DNA of 34,568 nt from Gammaproteobacteria bacterium (GCA_016182805.1 JACPFV010000001.1:1-34568), one strand, 5' to 3'; shown: positions 1 through 8,443, counted from the stretch's first letter. Translations and numbers: made by a program. Notes: a model not told the origin generated them from the letters alone.

Positions 1-1
1 C

Positions 2-1582
2 ACGCCGGACAGCGAGGCCGAGCTGCGCGCGGTGGCGGCGCTCGGCGTGGACGGCCTCATCACCAACTTCCCGGGTTGCCTGCTGCGCCTGCAGGGGCGG
101 CAGCAGGCGGCAAGCGTGGGCGTGTCCGCGGACACGCCGGTCTGCCCCGATGACGCGCCGGCCACGCCGGGCAACGACATTCCCGACCGCCCCAGCGCGG
201 CCTCCTGCACGGCGCTGCGTCCCGCGCGCTGGCTGCCGGCGACCGGGATGAGCGCGCCCGGCGCGAAGCTGCGCGTGGTCGGCATCCAGTTCAAGCAGGA
301 CGTGCGCCACGTCGCGAGCTACGACAGCTTCCGCACCAAGATGCGCTGCCTGATGGAAGAGCACGCGGTGCCCCTCATGCGGCCGGACCTGCCGATGCTG
401 GTCGTGTACAACGAGGACATCGGCCTGATGACGCTGGCCACCGGCTCGCGCGGCACCGGCGTGCGCGAGCAGGCGGCGACGCCGCTGCGCGCGCCGGCCG
501 GCGACGCCCAGCCGCTGGGCGTGGCCGGGGCGCTGGCGCAGATCAACGCCGCCTATGCGCCGCAGGTCGCCGCGTACCAGGCGCTGTTCGGCCCGATCGA
601 CCCGCGCAAGCAGATGTTCGTGGCCGCCACCGACACCTTTGCGCGTGCGTTCTTGCAGACCTTCTCCGACATCGCGCTGGACTACGGCGTGTTCGTCGTC
701 GCCTCCAACAACCAGGCGCGCTACCGCGCCTCGCGCGACCCGGCGGAAATCGCGCTGTTCCAGGACCCGGACTTGGGATCGGTCGACGAGGTCTATGTCG
801 CGACCTCGGCGCGCGTCACCAACCAGACGGTGCTGTGGGCGCCGTACGTCACGAACCCGGGCGCCCCGGCCGGCGAGAAGAACCTGCTGGCGCGCAACGA
901 CAAGGTGCCGCTGACCTCTATCGAGAAGGACCTGATCGCCCTCGACGAGGGTCCGGCCACCGGCGACGAGGCCAAGGCCAACGCCGCCGGCGGCGTGGTG
1001 GCCGGCTTCCGCCTGGGCTTCGCCACCAGCCTGCCGGCGTTCGCCTGGGGCTACGACTTCGGCAAGCGGCCGGCCGACCTGGAGCCGTGCCGGGACGTGC
1101 GCGTCAGCTACATGCCCTGCATGGACGCGCTGGGCGTGGACGTGGTGGTGCAGGCCGAGGCCAATCCCGGCCGCTGGGCGGTGGAGCAGGCCGGCGGCTG
1201 GCAGCCGCTGGAGTGGATGGCCTCGACCTGGCGCACGGTCGCCGAGCCGAGCGTGCGCTTCCGCTACAACGTCACGCCGCACATGGTCGGCAACCTGCTC
1301 GACCTGACCTTCGACGGCCAGTCCGCGATCACCATGCGCGGCGCGCGCGCGGCGCCGCGGCACTACGTCGGCAACCTGGAATTCGATCCCGCAACCGACC
1401 CGGAGGCGTACCGCGTCTACCAGGGCGACAAGACGGAATTCCTGGCGCTCGCCCCGTGGGTGACACCTGATTCACAGCGCGTTGACCTGCGCGCCACCGG
1501 CGCGCGGCTGGCGCCGGGCAGCGGCGACCCGCTGGAAAACGATTACCTGGAAACGGCCGTCTGGGCCGATTTCACGCGATGA
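2..1582 (+). CDS. GDPD / carbon-nitrogen hydrolase fusion, C-terminal part (5' partial)
   Basis: The reading frame is open from the window edge, so the true start lies upstream. The first ~24 codons end in LGVDGLITNFP, which is the typical C-terminal strand of glycerophosphodiester phosphodiesterase TIM barrels. After a ~55-residue linker comes a ~430-residue region that looks like the nitrilase/carbon-nitrogen hydrolase fold: VVGIQF as first strand, a YNEDIG segment with a candidate catalytic Glu (codon 413-415), and NDKVPLTSIEK with a candidate Lys (902-904). Where I expect the nucleophile elbow I read GFATSLPAF, with Ser at 1028-1030 instead of Cys. The nearest Cys downstream is at 1118-1120. 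GDPDs release glycerol-3-phosphate from phosphodiesters, and CN hydrolases cleave amides or nitriles. The substrate of this fusion is unknown. The GDPD call rests on a short tail; the nitrilase-like call is moderate. Confidence 0.6.
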   Translation, partial: TPDSEAELRAVAALGVDGLITNFPGCLLRLQGRQQAASVGVSADTPVCPDDAPATPGNDIPDRPSAASCTALRPARWLPATGMSAPGAKLRVVGIQFKQDVRHVASYDSFRTKMRCLMEEHAVPLMRPDLPMLVVYNEDIGLMTLATGSRGTGVREQAATPLRAPAGDAQPLGVAGALAQINAAYAPQVAAYQALFGPIDPRKQMFVAATDTFARAFLQTFSDIALDYGVFVVASNNQARYRASRDPAEIALFQDPDLGSVDEVYVATSARVTNQTVLWAPYVTNPGAPAGEKNLLARNDKVPLTSIEKDLIALDEGPATGDEAKANAAGGVVAGFRLGFATSLPAFAWGYDFGKRPADLEPCRDVRVSYMPCMDALGVDVVVQAEANPGRWAVEQAGGWQPLEWMASTWRTVAEPSVRFRYNVTPHMVGNLLDLTFDGQSAITMRGARAAPRHYVGNLEFDPATDPEAYRVYQGDKTEFLALAPWVTPDSQRVDLRATGARLAPGSGDPLENDYLETAVWADFTR

Positions 1583-1626
1583 GCGACGCCCGCCGCGCGT
1601 CGGCGACCGAATGACGAGGCCACACC

Positions 1627-2016
1627 GTGATCCCTGAGCATGCATATTTGAAGAGGCGCCCGCGGAGCGCGCGCCCGGACGGCGCCGACGCCGGGCAGAA
1701 GCTGTGGTCGCTGCTGCGCCGGCGACAACTGGACGGCCTCCAGTTCCGCCGGCACAAGCCGCTGGGCACGTACACGGTGGACTTCTACTGCGCGGCCGCG
1801 CGCCTGGTGGTCGAGGTCGATGCGGGACAGCGCTTCCTGACCGACGCGCTGTCCTCCGGCCAGCGCCGCGACGCCGCGCTGCGCCGGGTCGGCCTGGAAG
1901 TGCTGCGCTTCGACAACCTGGAAGTGCTCAAGGAGACCGACGCCGTGCTGGAACGCATCCGCAGCGTGGCGCAGCGGCGCATCGCGCCGGACTCGGCGCG
2001 TCCGGGACGGCCGTGA
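1627..2016 (+). CDS. DUF559-family endonuclease-like protein
   Basis: This 129-aa protein matches the DUF559 family (Vsr/restriction-endonuclease-like fold). The core motif order is KLWSLLRRRQLDGLQFRRH, then YTVDFYC, then LVVEVDAGQRF, and a closing region VGLEVLRFDNLEVL. Typical members read E-x-x-LW at the front and DGxxH after the central E-x-D. Here the Glu position is Gly and the His is Arg, so nuclease activity is doubtful although the fold signature is clear. It starts at GTG, with a GAGG about 8 bases upstream, and sits 44 bases after the GDPD fusion on the same strand. It converges with the PP2C gene 27 bases downstream. DUF559 genes are often single-gene cargo in genomes, and I see no partner here. 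Confidence 0.75.
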   Translation: MIPEHAYLKRRPRSARPDGADAGQKLWSLLRRRQLDGLQFRRHKPLGTYTVDFYCAAARLVVEVDAGQRFLTDALSSGQRRDAALRRVGLEVLRFDNLEVLKETDAVLERIRSVAQRRIAPDSARPGRP

Positions 2017-2043
2017 CGCCAGGCGGGTGCGACGGCGACCCCG

Positions 2044-2703
2044 TCAGACGAACACCGCCACCAGCGTAGCGTTGTCCTGCTGCGGATCGCCCCGCTCCCG
2101 CACCGCCGCCAGCAGCCCCGTCACCGCCGCCTCGGCCGACTCGGCATTGGCCAGAAGGCGCGTGATCTCGCTTTCGGTCAGGGCGAGCAGGCCGTCAGAG
2201 GCAAGCACGAAGCGGTCGCCGCGGCGCAGCTTCCAGTGCTCGCCAAGGTCCACCTGCTCGAGGCGGAAGCCGACGCAGCTGGTGATGACGCCGCCTTCCG
2301 AGTGCATCTCGTTGAGCTGGACCAGCTCGCTGTCGCGCAGCAGCAGCAGGTAGCTGTCGCCGACGCTCAGCGCCGCCGCCTCGTCGTCCTCCAGGTACAG
2401 CGCGACCAGCGTCGTCGCCATGCCGGCGGTGGCCGGGTCGCGGCGCTGCAGATCGTGCAGGTGGCGGTCCGCCGCCATCAGCGCCGCCTTCAGCGCGCGG
2501 CCGGGCCCGTCCGGGTCCTGCACCTGGCCGGCGAACGCGCGCCGGAACTCGGCCAGCGCCTCGCGGCTCGCGACCTCGCCCGCCGGATGGCCGCCCAGTC
2601 CGTCGGCGAGCAGCGCCAGCCGTCCCTGTCCCACCGCCTCCAGGAGATAGGCGTCCTCCTGCGTCGGACGCGCGCCCTGGATCTGCGCCGCATAGCAATC
2701 CAT
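2044..2703 (-). CDS. PP2C-family protein serine/threonine phosphatase
   Basis: This 219-aa single-domain phosphatase of the PPM/PP2C type removes phosphate from Ser/Thr residues using two metal ions. The canonical motifs occur in order: ARPTQED near residues 11-17, ADGLGGH at 33-39, GMATTLVAL near 93, GDSY, LASDGL, and QQDNATLV near the end with the metal-binding Asp. There is no signal peptide, so it should be cytoplasmic. The ATG is well placed. It is the last gene of the long minus-strand run that includes the TonB2 system, 99 bases after the TPR-DUF1329 gene. No partner Ser/Thr kinase is visible in the window. It may counteract a kinase encoded elsewhere; a link to the TonB system is only positional. 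Confidence 0.9.
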   Translation of the reverse strand: MDCYAAQIQGARPTQEDAYLLEAVGQGRLALLADGLGGHPAGEVASREALAEFRRAFAGQVQDPDGPGRALKAALMAADRHLHDLQRRDPATAGMATTLVALYLEDDEAAALSVGDSYLLLLRDSELVQLNEMHSEGGVITSCVGFRLEQVDLGEHWKLRRGDRFVLASDGLLALTESEITRLLANAESAEAAVTGLLAAVRERGDPQQDNATLVAVFV

Positions 2704-2802
2704 GCCGACACTTTAGCCCCCGCGCTTCGGGCCTGCCGACGAGTGCGGCACATCGACGGCGGCCGTCCCGCCCGGCGGCGCGGATTGGCCGGTCGAGCGG
2801 CG

Positions 2803-5445
2803 TCAGCGCGCGTAGCGGTTCTTCACCGTCGCCGGCAGGAAGTCCTGCTTGTCCACGTCGGGCAGGTCGTAGCGCGGCGGCGGGTCTTCGGCGGTGAGCC
2901 GGTTGACGAAGTAGCGGCCGTCCTTGAGGTCGTAGGTCACGACCGGGATGCAGTTGGAGTACGGCACGTCGTACAGCACCAGCAGGTGGCCTTCCTGGAA
3001 GCGCCACAGGCGCCCCTCGCGGTCGAAGTTCTCGACCAGCACCACGTTCCAGGTGTCCTCGTCGACGTAGAACATGCGCTTGCCGAAGCTGTGGCGCTTG
3101 CCGCCGCGCTCGACCGCCTCGATCGCCCAGACGCGGTGCAGCTCGTAGCGAGCGCCTTCGGGGTTGAAATGGCCCGGCTTGAGCATCTGCTCGTACTTGT
3201 AGCGCCCGTCGGACAGGCGGTAGGCGTTGTACGGGATGTACAGCTCGCGCTTGCCGGTCAGCTTCCACACGTAGCGATCGAAGGCGCCGTTGTACATGTC
3301 GATCATGTCGACGAAGGAAATGCCCTCGGAGCCGGGGAACGGCTGGTCGTAGCCGACCGGCGGGATGCGAAACATCTTGCGGATGCCCGGCGGCAGCACC
3401 CAGATCGCGCGCGCATCCTTCATCGAGTTGGCGGTCTCGTGCGCCAGCGCCAGGAAGTCCACGTCGGAGCCGCCGCTGCGCGAGAACCAGGTGAGGTAGT
3501 ACAGCAGGATGTTGTCCCGCGCGAGGTCCGCCGGGTCGGCGAGGTTGGCGTAGCGGTAGTAGACGCGCTCGTTCTGCTTGAGGCGGTTGGCCTGCTCGCC
3601 CGACGGGTTGACCACGGCCTGCGTCGACTGCGCCTGCACCGAGTTGCCGCGGAAGCGGACGCGGTGGTTCCACAGGATCTCCACGCCGCTGGCCGGCTCC
3701 GGGAACGGGAAGCCGAGCTTCGCTCCCGAAAGCGCGTCCGAGCCGAGCAACTTGGCGCGGCCCTTGTTCGCCCGCGTCGCCTCGTAGATCGCCGCCGGGT
3801 ACGCCGCGCTGCGCCGCGTGGGATACACCGGCAGGCGGTAGCTCGGGTATTTCGCCAGCAGCGCGCGGTGGCCGGAAGTCAGCTTGTCGGCGTGCTGCGC
3901 GGCGTTGGCGCCGGTGATGACGAACAGCGGCTGGTCGTCCGGGAACGGATCGACGATGCGACCGCCCCGCTTGAACGCCTTGGGCCACTTGTCCGGCGTC
4001 AGCCCGCCGTCCCAGGGCGGGATCGTGCCGGCGGCATTGCCGCCGGCCTCCGCGCCGATCGGCGTGAGCGCGCCGCCGGCCAGCGTCGCGCGATCGCGCA
4101 CCTGCGCCGGCAGCTCCGCCGCCGTAGCCACCGCCACCGTCGCGCCGGCCAGCCGGCCGCTCAGGCGTACCGCCTCGTCGGGCTTGTGGGCCCGGCGCCG
4201 GCCGAGCGCGGCCAGCTGGGCACCGCGCAATTCGGCGTTGTCGACGTATTGCAGCCACTGCTCGGCGGCGGCGCGCGTTTCCCGGTGTCCCGCCGCCTCG
4301 CGGAAGGCGCGGCCGGCGGCGTCGAACTCGCCCTGCTGGTAGTAGGCCGTGCCCAGCGCCATCAGCGCGCCGCCGGAAGCCGCGCCGCGGCTCACGGCGT
4401 GCTCCAGCGCGCGCGCCGCCGGCTCGTATTCCTCGCGGTCCATGTGCAACCGGCCCAGTTGCAGGTACAGCTCGGCGCTCGGCGCCTGCGCCAGCGCGGC
4501 CTCGAGCGCCGGGATGGCCAGCGCCGACTCGCGCGCGGCAACCCACAGGCCGGCCAGCAGCTTCCAGTTTTCGGCGTCCGCCGCCAGCACGCCCGACTCG
4601 ATCCAGGGCTGCATCAACGAGCCGGCCTCGAACGGCGCGCCGAGCTGCGCGGTGAGGCCGATCAGTTGCAGGCGCTCGGCCGCGTCGTGCAGGTGGCCCT
4701 GGCGCTGCGCCAGCTCCAGCGTCGCCAGTGCGCGCTCCTTCTGCCCGGCCTTGAGCTGCAAGGCCGCCAGTTGCATCCAGTACTCGCGGCGCGCCGGATT
4801 CAGGCGCACCAGCCGGTCGAGCAGCGCCTGCGCGTCGGCGTGCCGCCCCAGGCCCATGTAGGCGCCGAGCAGCGCCGCCAGCCAGGACTCGTCCGGGTTG
4901 CGCGTCGCCGCGATCGCGCGCTCCAGCAGCGGCAGCGCGTCGGCATAACGCTCGAACTCGAGGTAAGCGGCGGCCAGCGCGATCTGCTGCTCCACCGGCG
5001 CCTTGGGATTGTTCTTGACCGTCTTCTCCAGCGCCGCGATCACGTCCTTGTGGCGGCCGGAGGCGATGTAGAGCTGCGTCAGGTCCTTGCGCATCTCGTC
5101 CAGCGCCACGCCGGACAGGCTGTTCTGCGCGATGGCGTCCTCGAGATACTTCGCCGCCGCGGCGTAGTCCTTGTCCTTGAGCGCCTGCGCCGCCAGGTCG
5201 CGCAGCAGCAGCGCCTTGGCATAGGGGTCGGTGGTGCTGCGCAGCAGCTCCTGGGTCTCCTTGGGCACTGCCTTCGCCGGCGTCCGGTCCAGTTCCTTGA
5301 CCTCGCTTCGGTACTGGTCGGCGTGGACCGGCCCTGGCCACAAAAGCGGGCTCGCACAGAGACACAGAAGCCACAGAGAACGGCGCAAAGCCCTTACCGG
5401 CTCTCGTGCCTTTCTCCGAGGTCTCCGTGGCTCCGTGCGAAACAT
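2803..5445 (-). CDS. TPR - DUF1329 (LolA-like) fusion protein, exported
   Basis: This 880-aa protein has three parts. Residues 20-42 form a signal peptide (SLWLLCLCASPLLWPGP, cleavage after VHA). Residues ~60-405 are tetratricopeptide-like helices (LAAAYLEFERYADALPLLERA, ALGTAYYQQGEFDAAGRAF). From ~444 to the end is a full DUF1329 domain, with LTPIGAE, GGNAAGTIPPW, DPFPDDQPLFVITGAN, PFPEPASGVEILWNH and a conserved Tyr/Trp-rich C-terminus. DUF1329 proteins are periplasmic and related to outer-membrane lipoprotein-sorting folds. In Vibrio-type TonB2 operons the gene after tonB encodes a TPR protein, so this is that component with DUF1329 added. The junction (415-460) has an Ala/Val-rich stretch that could be a former signal peptide. 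The gene starts 11 bases after tonB. The ATG and signal peptide lie inside an imperfect inverted repeat (5353-5439). Confidence 0.85.
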   Translation of the reverse strand: MFRTEPRRPRRKAREPVRALRRSLWLLCLCASPLLWPGPVHADQYRSEVKELDRTPAKAVPKETQELLRSTTDPYAKALLLRDLAAQALKDKDYAAAAKYLEDAIAQNSLSGVALDEMRKDLTQLYIASGRHKDVIAALEKTVKNNPKAPVEQQIALAAAYLEFERYADALPLLERAIAATRNPDESWLAALLGAYMGLGRHADAQALLDRLVRLNPARREYWMQLAALQLKAGQKERALATLELAQRQGHLHDAAERLQLIGLTAQLGAPFEAGSLMQPWIESGVLAADAENWKLLAGLWVAARESALAIPALEAALAQAPSAELYLQLGRLHMDREEYEPAARALEHAVSRGAASGGALMALGTAYYQQGEFDAAGRAFREAAGHRETRAAAEQWLQYVDNAELRGAQLAALGRRRAHKPDEAVRLSGRLAGATVAVATAAELPAQVRDRATLAGGALTPIGAEAGGNAAGTIPPWDGGLTPDKWPKAFKRGGRIVDPFPDDQPLFVITGANAAQHADKLTSGHRALLAKYPSYRLPVYPTRRSAAYPAAIYEATRANKGRAKLLGSDALSGAKLGFPFPEPASGVEILWNHRVRFRGNSVQAQSTQAVVNPSGEQANRLKQNERVYYRYANLADPADLARDNILLYYLTWFSRSGGSDVDFLALAHETANSMKDARAIWVLPPGIRKMFRIPPVGYDQPFPGSEGISFVDMIDMYNGAFDRYVWKLTGKRELYIPYNAYRLSDGRYKYEQMLKPGHFNPEGARYELHRVWAIEAVERGGKRHSFGKRMFYVDEDTWNVVLVENFDREGRLWRFQEGHLLVLYDVPYSNCIPVVTYDLKDGRYFVNRLTAEDPPPRYDLPDVDKQDFLPATVKNRYAR
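5353..5439. repeat. Imperfect long inverted repeat coding for a signal peptide
   Basis: The left arm (5353-5379) and the right arm (5413-5439) are inverted copies, 27 bases each, matching at 20 positions around a 33-base loop. Each arm is a string of CTCTGTG/CTCCGTG-like units. The composition (cacagagacacagaag) stands out from the surrounding GC-rich coding sequence. It looks like a dispersed intergenic repeat of the ctctgtg type that I recall from environmental proteobacteria; that family match is from memory. The left arm is read in frame as the hydrophobic core of the TPR-DUF1329 signal peptide, and the right arm covers its first codons. Confidence 0.7.
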
Positions 5446-5456
5446 TGCCGTCCGCC

Positions 5457-6146
5457 TCAGCGCCAGTTGTACTGAAAGTCTTCGAGCTTGAACTCCACGC
5501 GCTGCTTGACCATGCGCGCGCGCGGGTGCTCGGCGTAAATCCAGTTGGAGATGCTCTCGATGGCCGCCGCCTCGAACACGCCCCTGGGCTGGGCGTCCAC
5601 GATCTTGACGTCCTGCACGCGGCCGTTGGGCATGACCGTGAACACGACCTCCACCCAGCCCTCGATGCCGCGCTCGTGCGCCCACTGCGAGATCTGCGGG
5701 CGCGCGGTGGACAGCGGCACCAGATCCTTGCCCTTGAAACCCTCGCCGCGGCCGAAGCCGTCGCCGCCGGCGCCGGAACCGATCCCGCGCGCGAAGCCGC
5801 CGAAGGCGCCGCTGCCGCCCAGCGTAGGAGAGCCGCCGCCGATGGCGACGGGCACCTTGACCGGCCCGACGCCGACCGGCGCGGCCAGGGCCGGCACCGG
5901 CAAGGCGACTGCGCTGGGAGCGGAAAACGCCGCCGGCGGCGGAGGTGGCGGCGGCGCGGACGGCAGTTGCTGCGGCGGCTCGGGCGGCTTTTCCTCGTCC
6001 TCCGGCTCGACGCGCACGATCTCGATGCCGTCGACCGTGCGGTCCGCGACCGGCGGCTCGTCCGGCGGCGCGATCATCCACTGCATCAGCAGGAACAGGC
6101 CCAGCACGACCAGCAGGGCCAGCAGCGGGGTCGCGAGCCAGCGCAT
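5457..6146 (-). CDS. tonB: TonB2-type energy transducer
   Basis: This 229-aa protein carries proton-motive energy from an ExbB/ExbD motor to outer-membrane TonB-dependent receptors. It has an N-terminal membrane anchor (residues ~5-25, LLALLVVLGLFLLMQWMI). A Pro/Glu-rich periplasmic spacer follows (EKPPEPPQQLPSAPPPPPPP), then a Gly-rich stretch, then a C-terminal TonB domain from ~150 (GIEGWVEVVFTVMPNGRVQD, EAAAIESISNWIY). Length and anchor match TonB2 of Vibrio-like systems more than E. coli TonB. It starts 3 bases after the exbD stop and is followed 11 bases later by the TPR-DUF1329 gene, so translation is likely coupled. No TonB-dependent receptor is in the window. Confidence 0.92.
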   Translation of the reverse strand: MRWLATPLLALLVVLGLFLLMQWMIAPPDEPPVADRTVDGIEIVRVEPEDEEKPPEPPQQLPSAPPPPPPPAAFSAPSAVALPVPALAAPVGVGPVKVPVAIGGGSPTLGGSGAFGGFARGIGSGAGGDGFGRGEGFKGKDLVPLSTARPQISQWAHERGIEGWVEVVFTVMPNGRVQDVKIVDAQPRGVFEAAAIESISNWIYAEHPRARMVKQRVEFKLEDFQYNWR

Positions 6147-6149
6147 GCT

Positions 6150-6557
6150 CTACGGGATCGGCGTGGCCGCGACGGAGACGTTCAGTACGCCGGCCAGGCG
6201 CGCCTGGTCCATCGCCTCCACCATCAGCCCCGCGCGTGCGTTCTGGTCGGCCTGGATCACCACCGCGGCCTCCGGGTTCTGCGCCTTGAGCCGCTGGATC
6301 GCGGCGCGCAGGCCGCGGATGTCCACGCGCTGCTTGTCGATCCAGATCTCGCCCTGCGGCGAGATCGCCACCAGGATCGTGGCCTGCTCCTCCTTCTGCG
6401 CGGTCTTGGCGCTGGGCCGGTTGACCTTGATGCCGGCCTCGCGGATGAAGCTGGTGGTGACGATGAAGAAGATCAGCATGATGAAGATCACGTCCAGCAT
6501 CGGCGTGAGGTCGATGCCGCCTTCGTCCACCGGTGCGCTGTGCTTGCGGACTTTCAT
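6150..6557 (-). CDS. exbD: ExbD-type biopolymer transport protein
   Basis: This 135-aa protein has one N-terminal transmembrane helix (LTPMLDVIFIMLIFFIVT, residues ~17-34) with the essential proton-carrying Asp at residue 22. A periplasmic domain follows, with the usual ISPQGEIWIDKQRVD and VVIQADQNARAGLMVEAMD segments. ExbD dimers sit inside ExbB pentamers and power TonB. The gene lies 4 bases after exbB and 3 before tonB. Confidence 0.95.
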   Translation of the reverse strand: MKVRKHSAPVDEGGIDLTPMLDVIFIMLIFFIVTTSFIREAGIKVNRPSAKTAQKEEQATILVAISPQGEIWIDKQRVDIRGLRAAIQRLKAQNPEAAVVIQADQNARAGLMVEAMDQARLAGVLNVSVAATPIP

Positions 6558-6561
6558 GGCG

Positions 6562-7104
6562 TCAGCGGTAGGCGAGCTGGTCGGCCAGGCGCTCGGTCTC
6601 GACCTTCACGCGCGTCTGGAAGCGGTTGCTGAAGAACAGGCCGGAGATTCCGACCACCATGCCGGCCATGGTCGGGATGGTGGCGCGCGACACGCCGGCG
6701 GCCATCGCGCGGGCGTCGGCGGTGCCCTTGAGCGCCATGACGTCGAACACCTCGATCATGCCCGTCACCGTCCCCAGCAAGCCGAGCAGCGGGCACAGGG
6801 CGATCAGCATGCGGATCGGCGGCAGGGTCTGCGCCATCGCGATGTGCGCGCGCGAGATCAGTTCTTCGCGGATGCGGCGCGCGCGCCAGGAGCGGGTGTC
6901 GGCGCGCGCGGCCCATTCCCGCGCCATGCGCGCGCAGCGCGCCGGGTGCTGGCGCGCGAAGAACCAGTAGCGCTCCAGGATCAGCGTCCACAGCACCAGC
7001 GCCGCGGCGAAGATCGCGTACAGCACCGGGCCGCCGGCGTTCAGGAAATCCTCGATCGAACGCAGCGGCAGGCGCAGGCCTTCCAGCAGCACCGTCTCAA
7101 GCAC
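6562..7104 (-). CDS. exbB: ExbB/TolQ/MotA-family proton channel subunit (TonB2 system)
   Basis: This 180-aa inner-membrane protein belongs to the MotA/TolQ/ExbB family. The first helix is GGPVLYAIFAAALVLWTLIL. The conserved pore helices occur later: IRMLIALCPLLGLLGTVTGMI (residues ~108-128), then MAAGVSRATIPTMAGMVVGISGLFFSNRF. The start is a GTG that overlaps the end of the TtpC-like gene by 8 bases. It forms the motor stator with ExbD. Two ExbB-like genes in one operon (this short one and the longer 7097-8443) is the hallmark of TonB2 systems with TtpC. Confidence 0.93.
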   Translation of the reverse strand: MLETVLLEGLRLPLRSIEDFLNAGGPVLYAIFAAALVLWTLILERYWFFARQHPARCARMAREWAARADTRSWRARRIREELISRAHIAMAQTLPPIRMLIALCPLLGLLGTVTGMIEVFDVMALKGTADARAMAAGVSRATIPTMAGMVVGISGLFFSNRFQTRVKVETERLADQLAYR

Positions 7105-8443
7105 GCGGCGACTCCATGCGCCGCGCGATCAGCCCGGCGCTCTGCTCGTCCAGGATCTGCACCAGCGCGCGCGAGCGCGCCGACAGCAGCGTGTTGAGAA
7201 ACAGGATCGGGATCGCCACCACCAGGCCCTGCACGGTCGTCACCAGCGCCTGCGAAATGCCGCCGGCCATCAGCTTGGGATCGCCGGTGCCGAAGGCCGT
7301 GATCGCCTGGAAGGTCACGATCATGCCGGTCACGGTGCCGAGCAGGCCCAGCAGCGGCGCCACCGCCGTGAACAGGCGCAGTGCGGACTGGAAGCGCTCC
7401 AGCCGCGGCGTCTCCTTGAGCACCGCCTCCGACAGGTGCAGCTCCAGCATCTCCGCGTCCTCGGCGTCGCGCGCCTGCCGGTAGACCGAGAGCACGCGGC
7501 CGAGCGGATTGCTCGCGCTCGGATGGTGGATGTCGTCCAACTGGCGTTCCATGCGCCCGCCGACGAACCACAGGTAGATGGACTGGAACAGGGCGATCAG
7601 CAGGCCCACCGCGCCGATCGCCATGATGACGTAGCCGACCGCCCCGCCCTGCTCGATGCGCTCGACCAGGCTGGGCTTCTGCGCCTCGATCGCGATCAGG
7701 CCGCCGCGCGAAGCGTCCACCAGCACCGGCGCCAGGCCGTCGCGCCGCTGCGCGAACTCGCCCGCGAGCTTGCGCAGGCCGCGCTCCGGCTGCGGCGTCA
7801 GCGCGACCAGTTGCGCCGTGCCGGACGGCATCGCCAGGAAGGCGCCGTCGGCGAACGCGGTGAACGGCCCGACGCGCACCACCTCCGCCTTGCGCTTGGC
7901 GCCCTGCGTATCGACGATCTCGGCGGAAAAGCGCGCGACCTTGCCGTTCTCGGTGACTTCCTCGTGCAGGTTCAGCCACAGCGCTTCCAGCTCGTCGATG
8001 CCGGGCACGGCGGGCGCGGTGGCGATCCGCCCCAGGAATTCCAGGCGGCCCGGGAACTGCGCGGTGACGAGCGAGTCCGCCGCCATCGCACGGAAGTCCG
8101 CCGCGAACTGGCGCGCGGTGGCGAACACCTGCGCCAGCTCGCCGGAGCGGCCGTCGATGCGCCCCTTCAGCTCGGCGATCTCCTTCTGCCGCTGCTCGCA
8201 CTGCGCCTTGACGCGGTCGGCGCGCGCCTGCGCCGCGGCCAGCTCCGCCTCGGCCTGGCGCAGCAGCTCGGCCTGCTCGTTGCGGTTGCGGACGAAGCGC
8301 TGCTCGCGCTCCTGGTTGACCTTGGCGGCGGCGCGGCTGCTGTCCTGGACCTGGCGCAGCAGGTCGTCGGGGGTGGCGGCAGGGACGGATGCTGCGATGA
8401 AACAGAGGCTGGCCGCCAGACCCATGGCTACTTGCCGTTTCAT
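7097..8443 (-). CDS. TtpC-like long ExbB homologue (TonB2 complex)
   Basis: This 448-aa protein has a signal peptide (residues 1-23, MGLAASLCFIAASVPAA). A charged periplasmic coiled coil follows (~35-100, rich in Glu/Arg/Gln heptads), then a ~150-residue periplasmic domain, and from ~265 a MotA/TolQ/ExbB domain. That last part has GYVIMAIGAVGLLIALFQSIYLW and AVAPLLGLLGTVTGMIVTFQAI. In Vibrio this protein (TtpC) is required for TonB2 but not TonB1 function; the role here follows from architecture and gene order. It overlaps DUF3450 by 4 bases upstream and exbB by 8 bases downstream, which suggests tight translational coupling. Confidence 0.9.
   Translation of the reverse strand: MKRQVAMGLAASLCFIAASVPAATPDDLLRQVQDSSRAAAKVNQEREQRFVRNRNEQAELLRQAEAELAAAQARADRVKAQCEQRQKEIAELKGRIDGRSGELAQVFATARQFAADFRAMAADSLVTAQFPGRLEFLGRIATAPAVPGIDELEALWLNLHEEVTENGKVARFSAEIVDTQGAKRKAEVVRVGPFTAFADGAFLAMPSGTAQLVALTPQPERGLRKLAGEFAQRRDGLAPVLVDASRGGLIAIEAQKPSLVERIEQGGAVGYVIMAIGAVGLLIALFQSIYLWFVGGRMERQLDDIHHPSASNPLGRVLSVYRQARDAEDAEMLELHLSEAVLKETPRLERFQSALRLFTAVAPLLGLLGTVTGMIVTFQAITAFGTGDPKLMAGGISQALVTTVQGLVVAIPILFLNTLLSARSRALVQILDEQSAGLIARRMESPRA

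Noticed and set aside
2236-5475. Very long open frame on the plus strand, antisense to the TPR-DUF1329 gene
   Set aside because: It is a low-complexity Arg/Val/Leu-rich translation with no domain, caused by the high G+C third positions of the real minus-strand gene.
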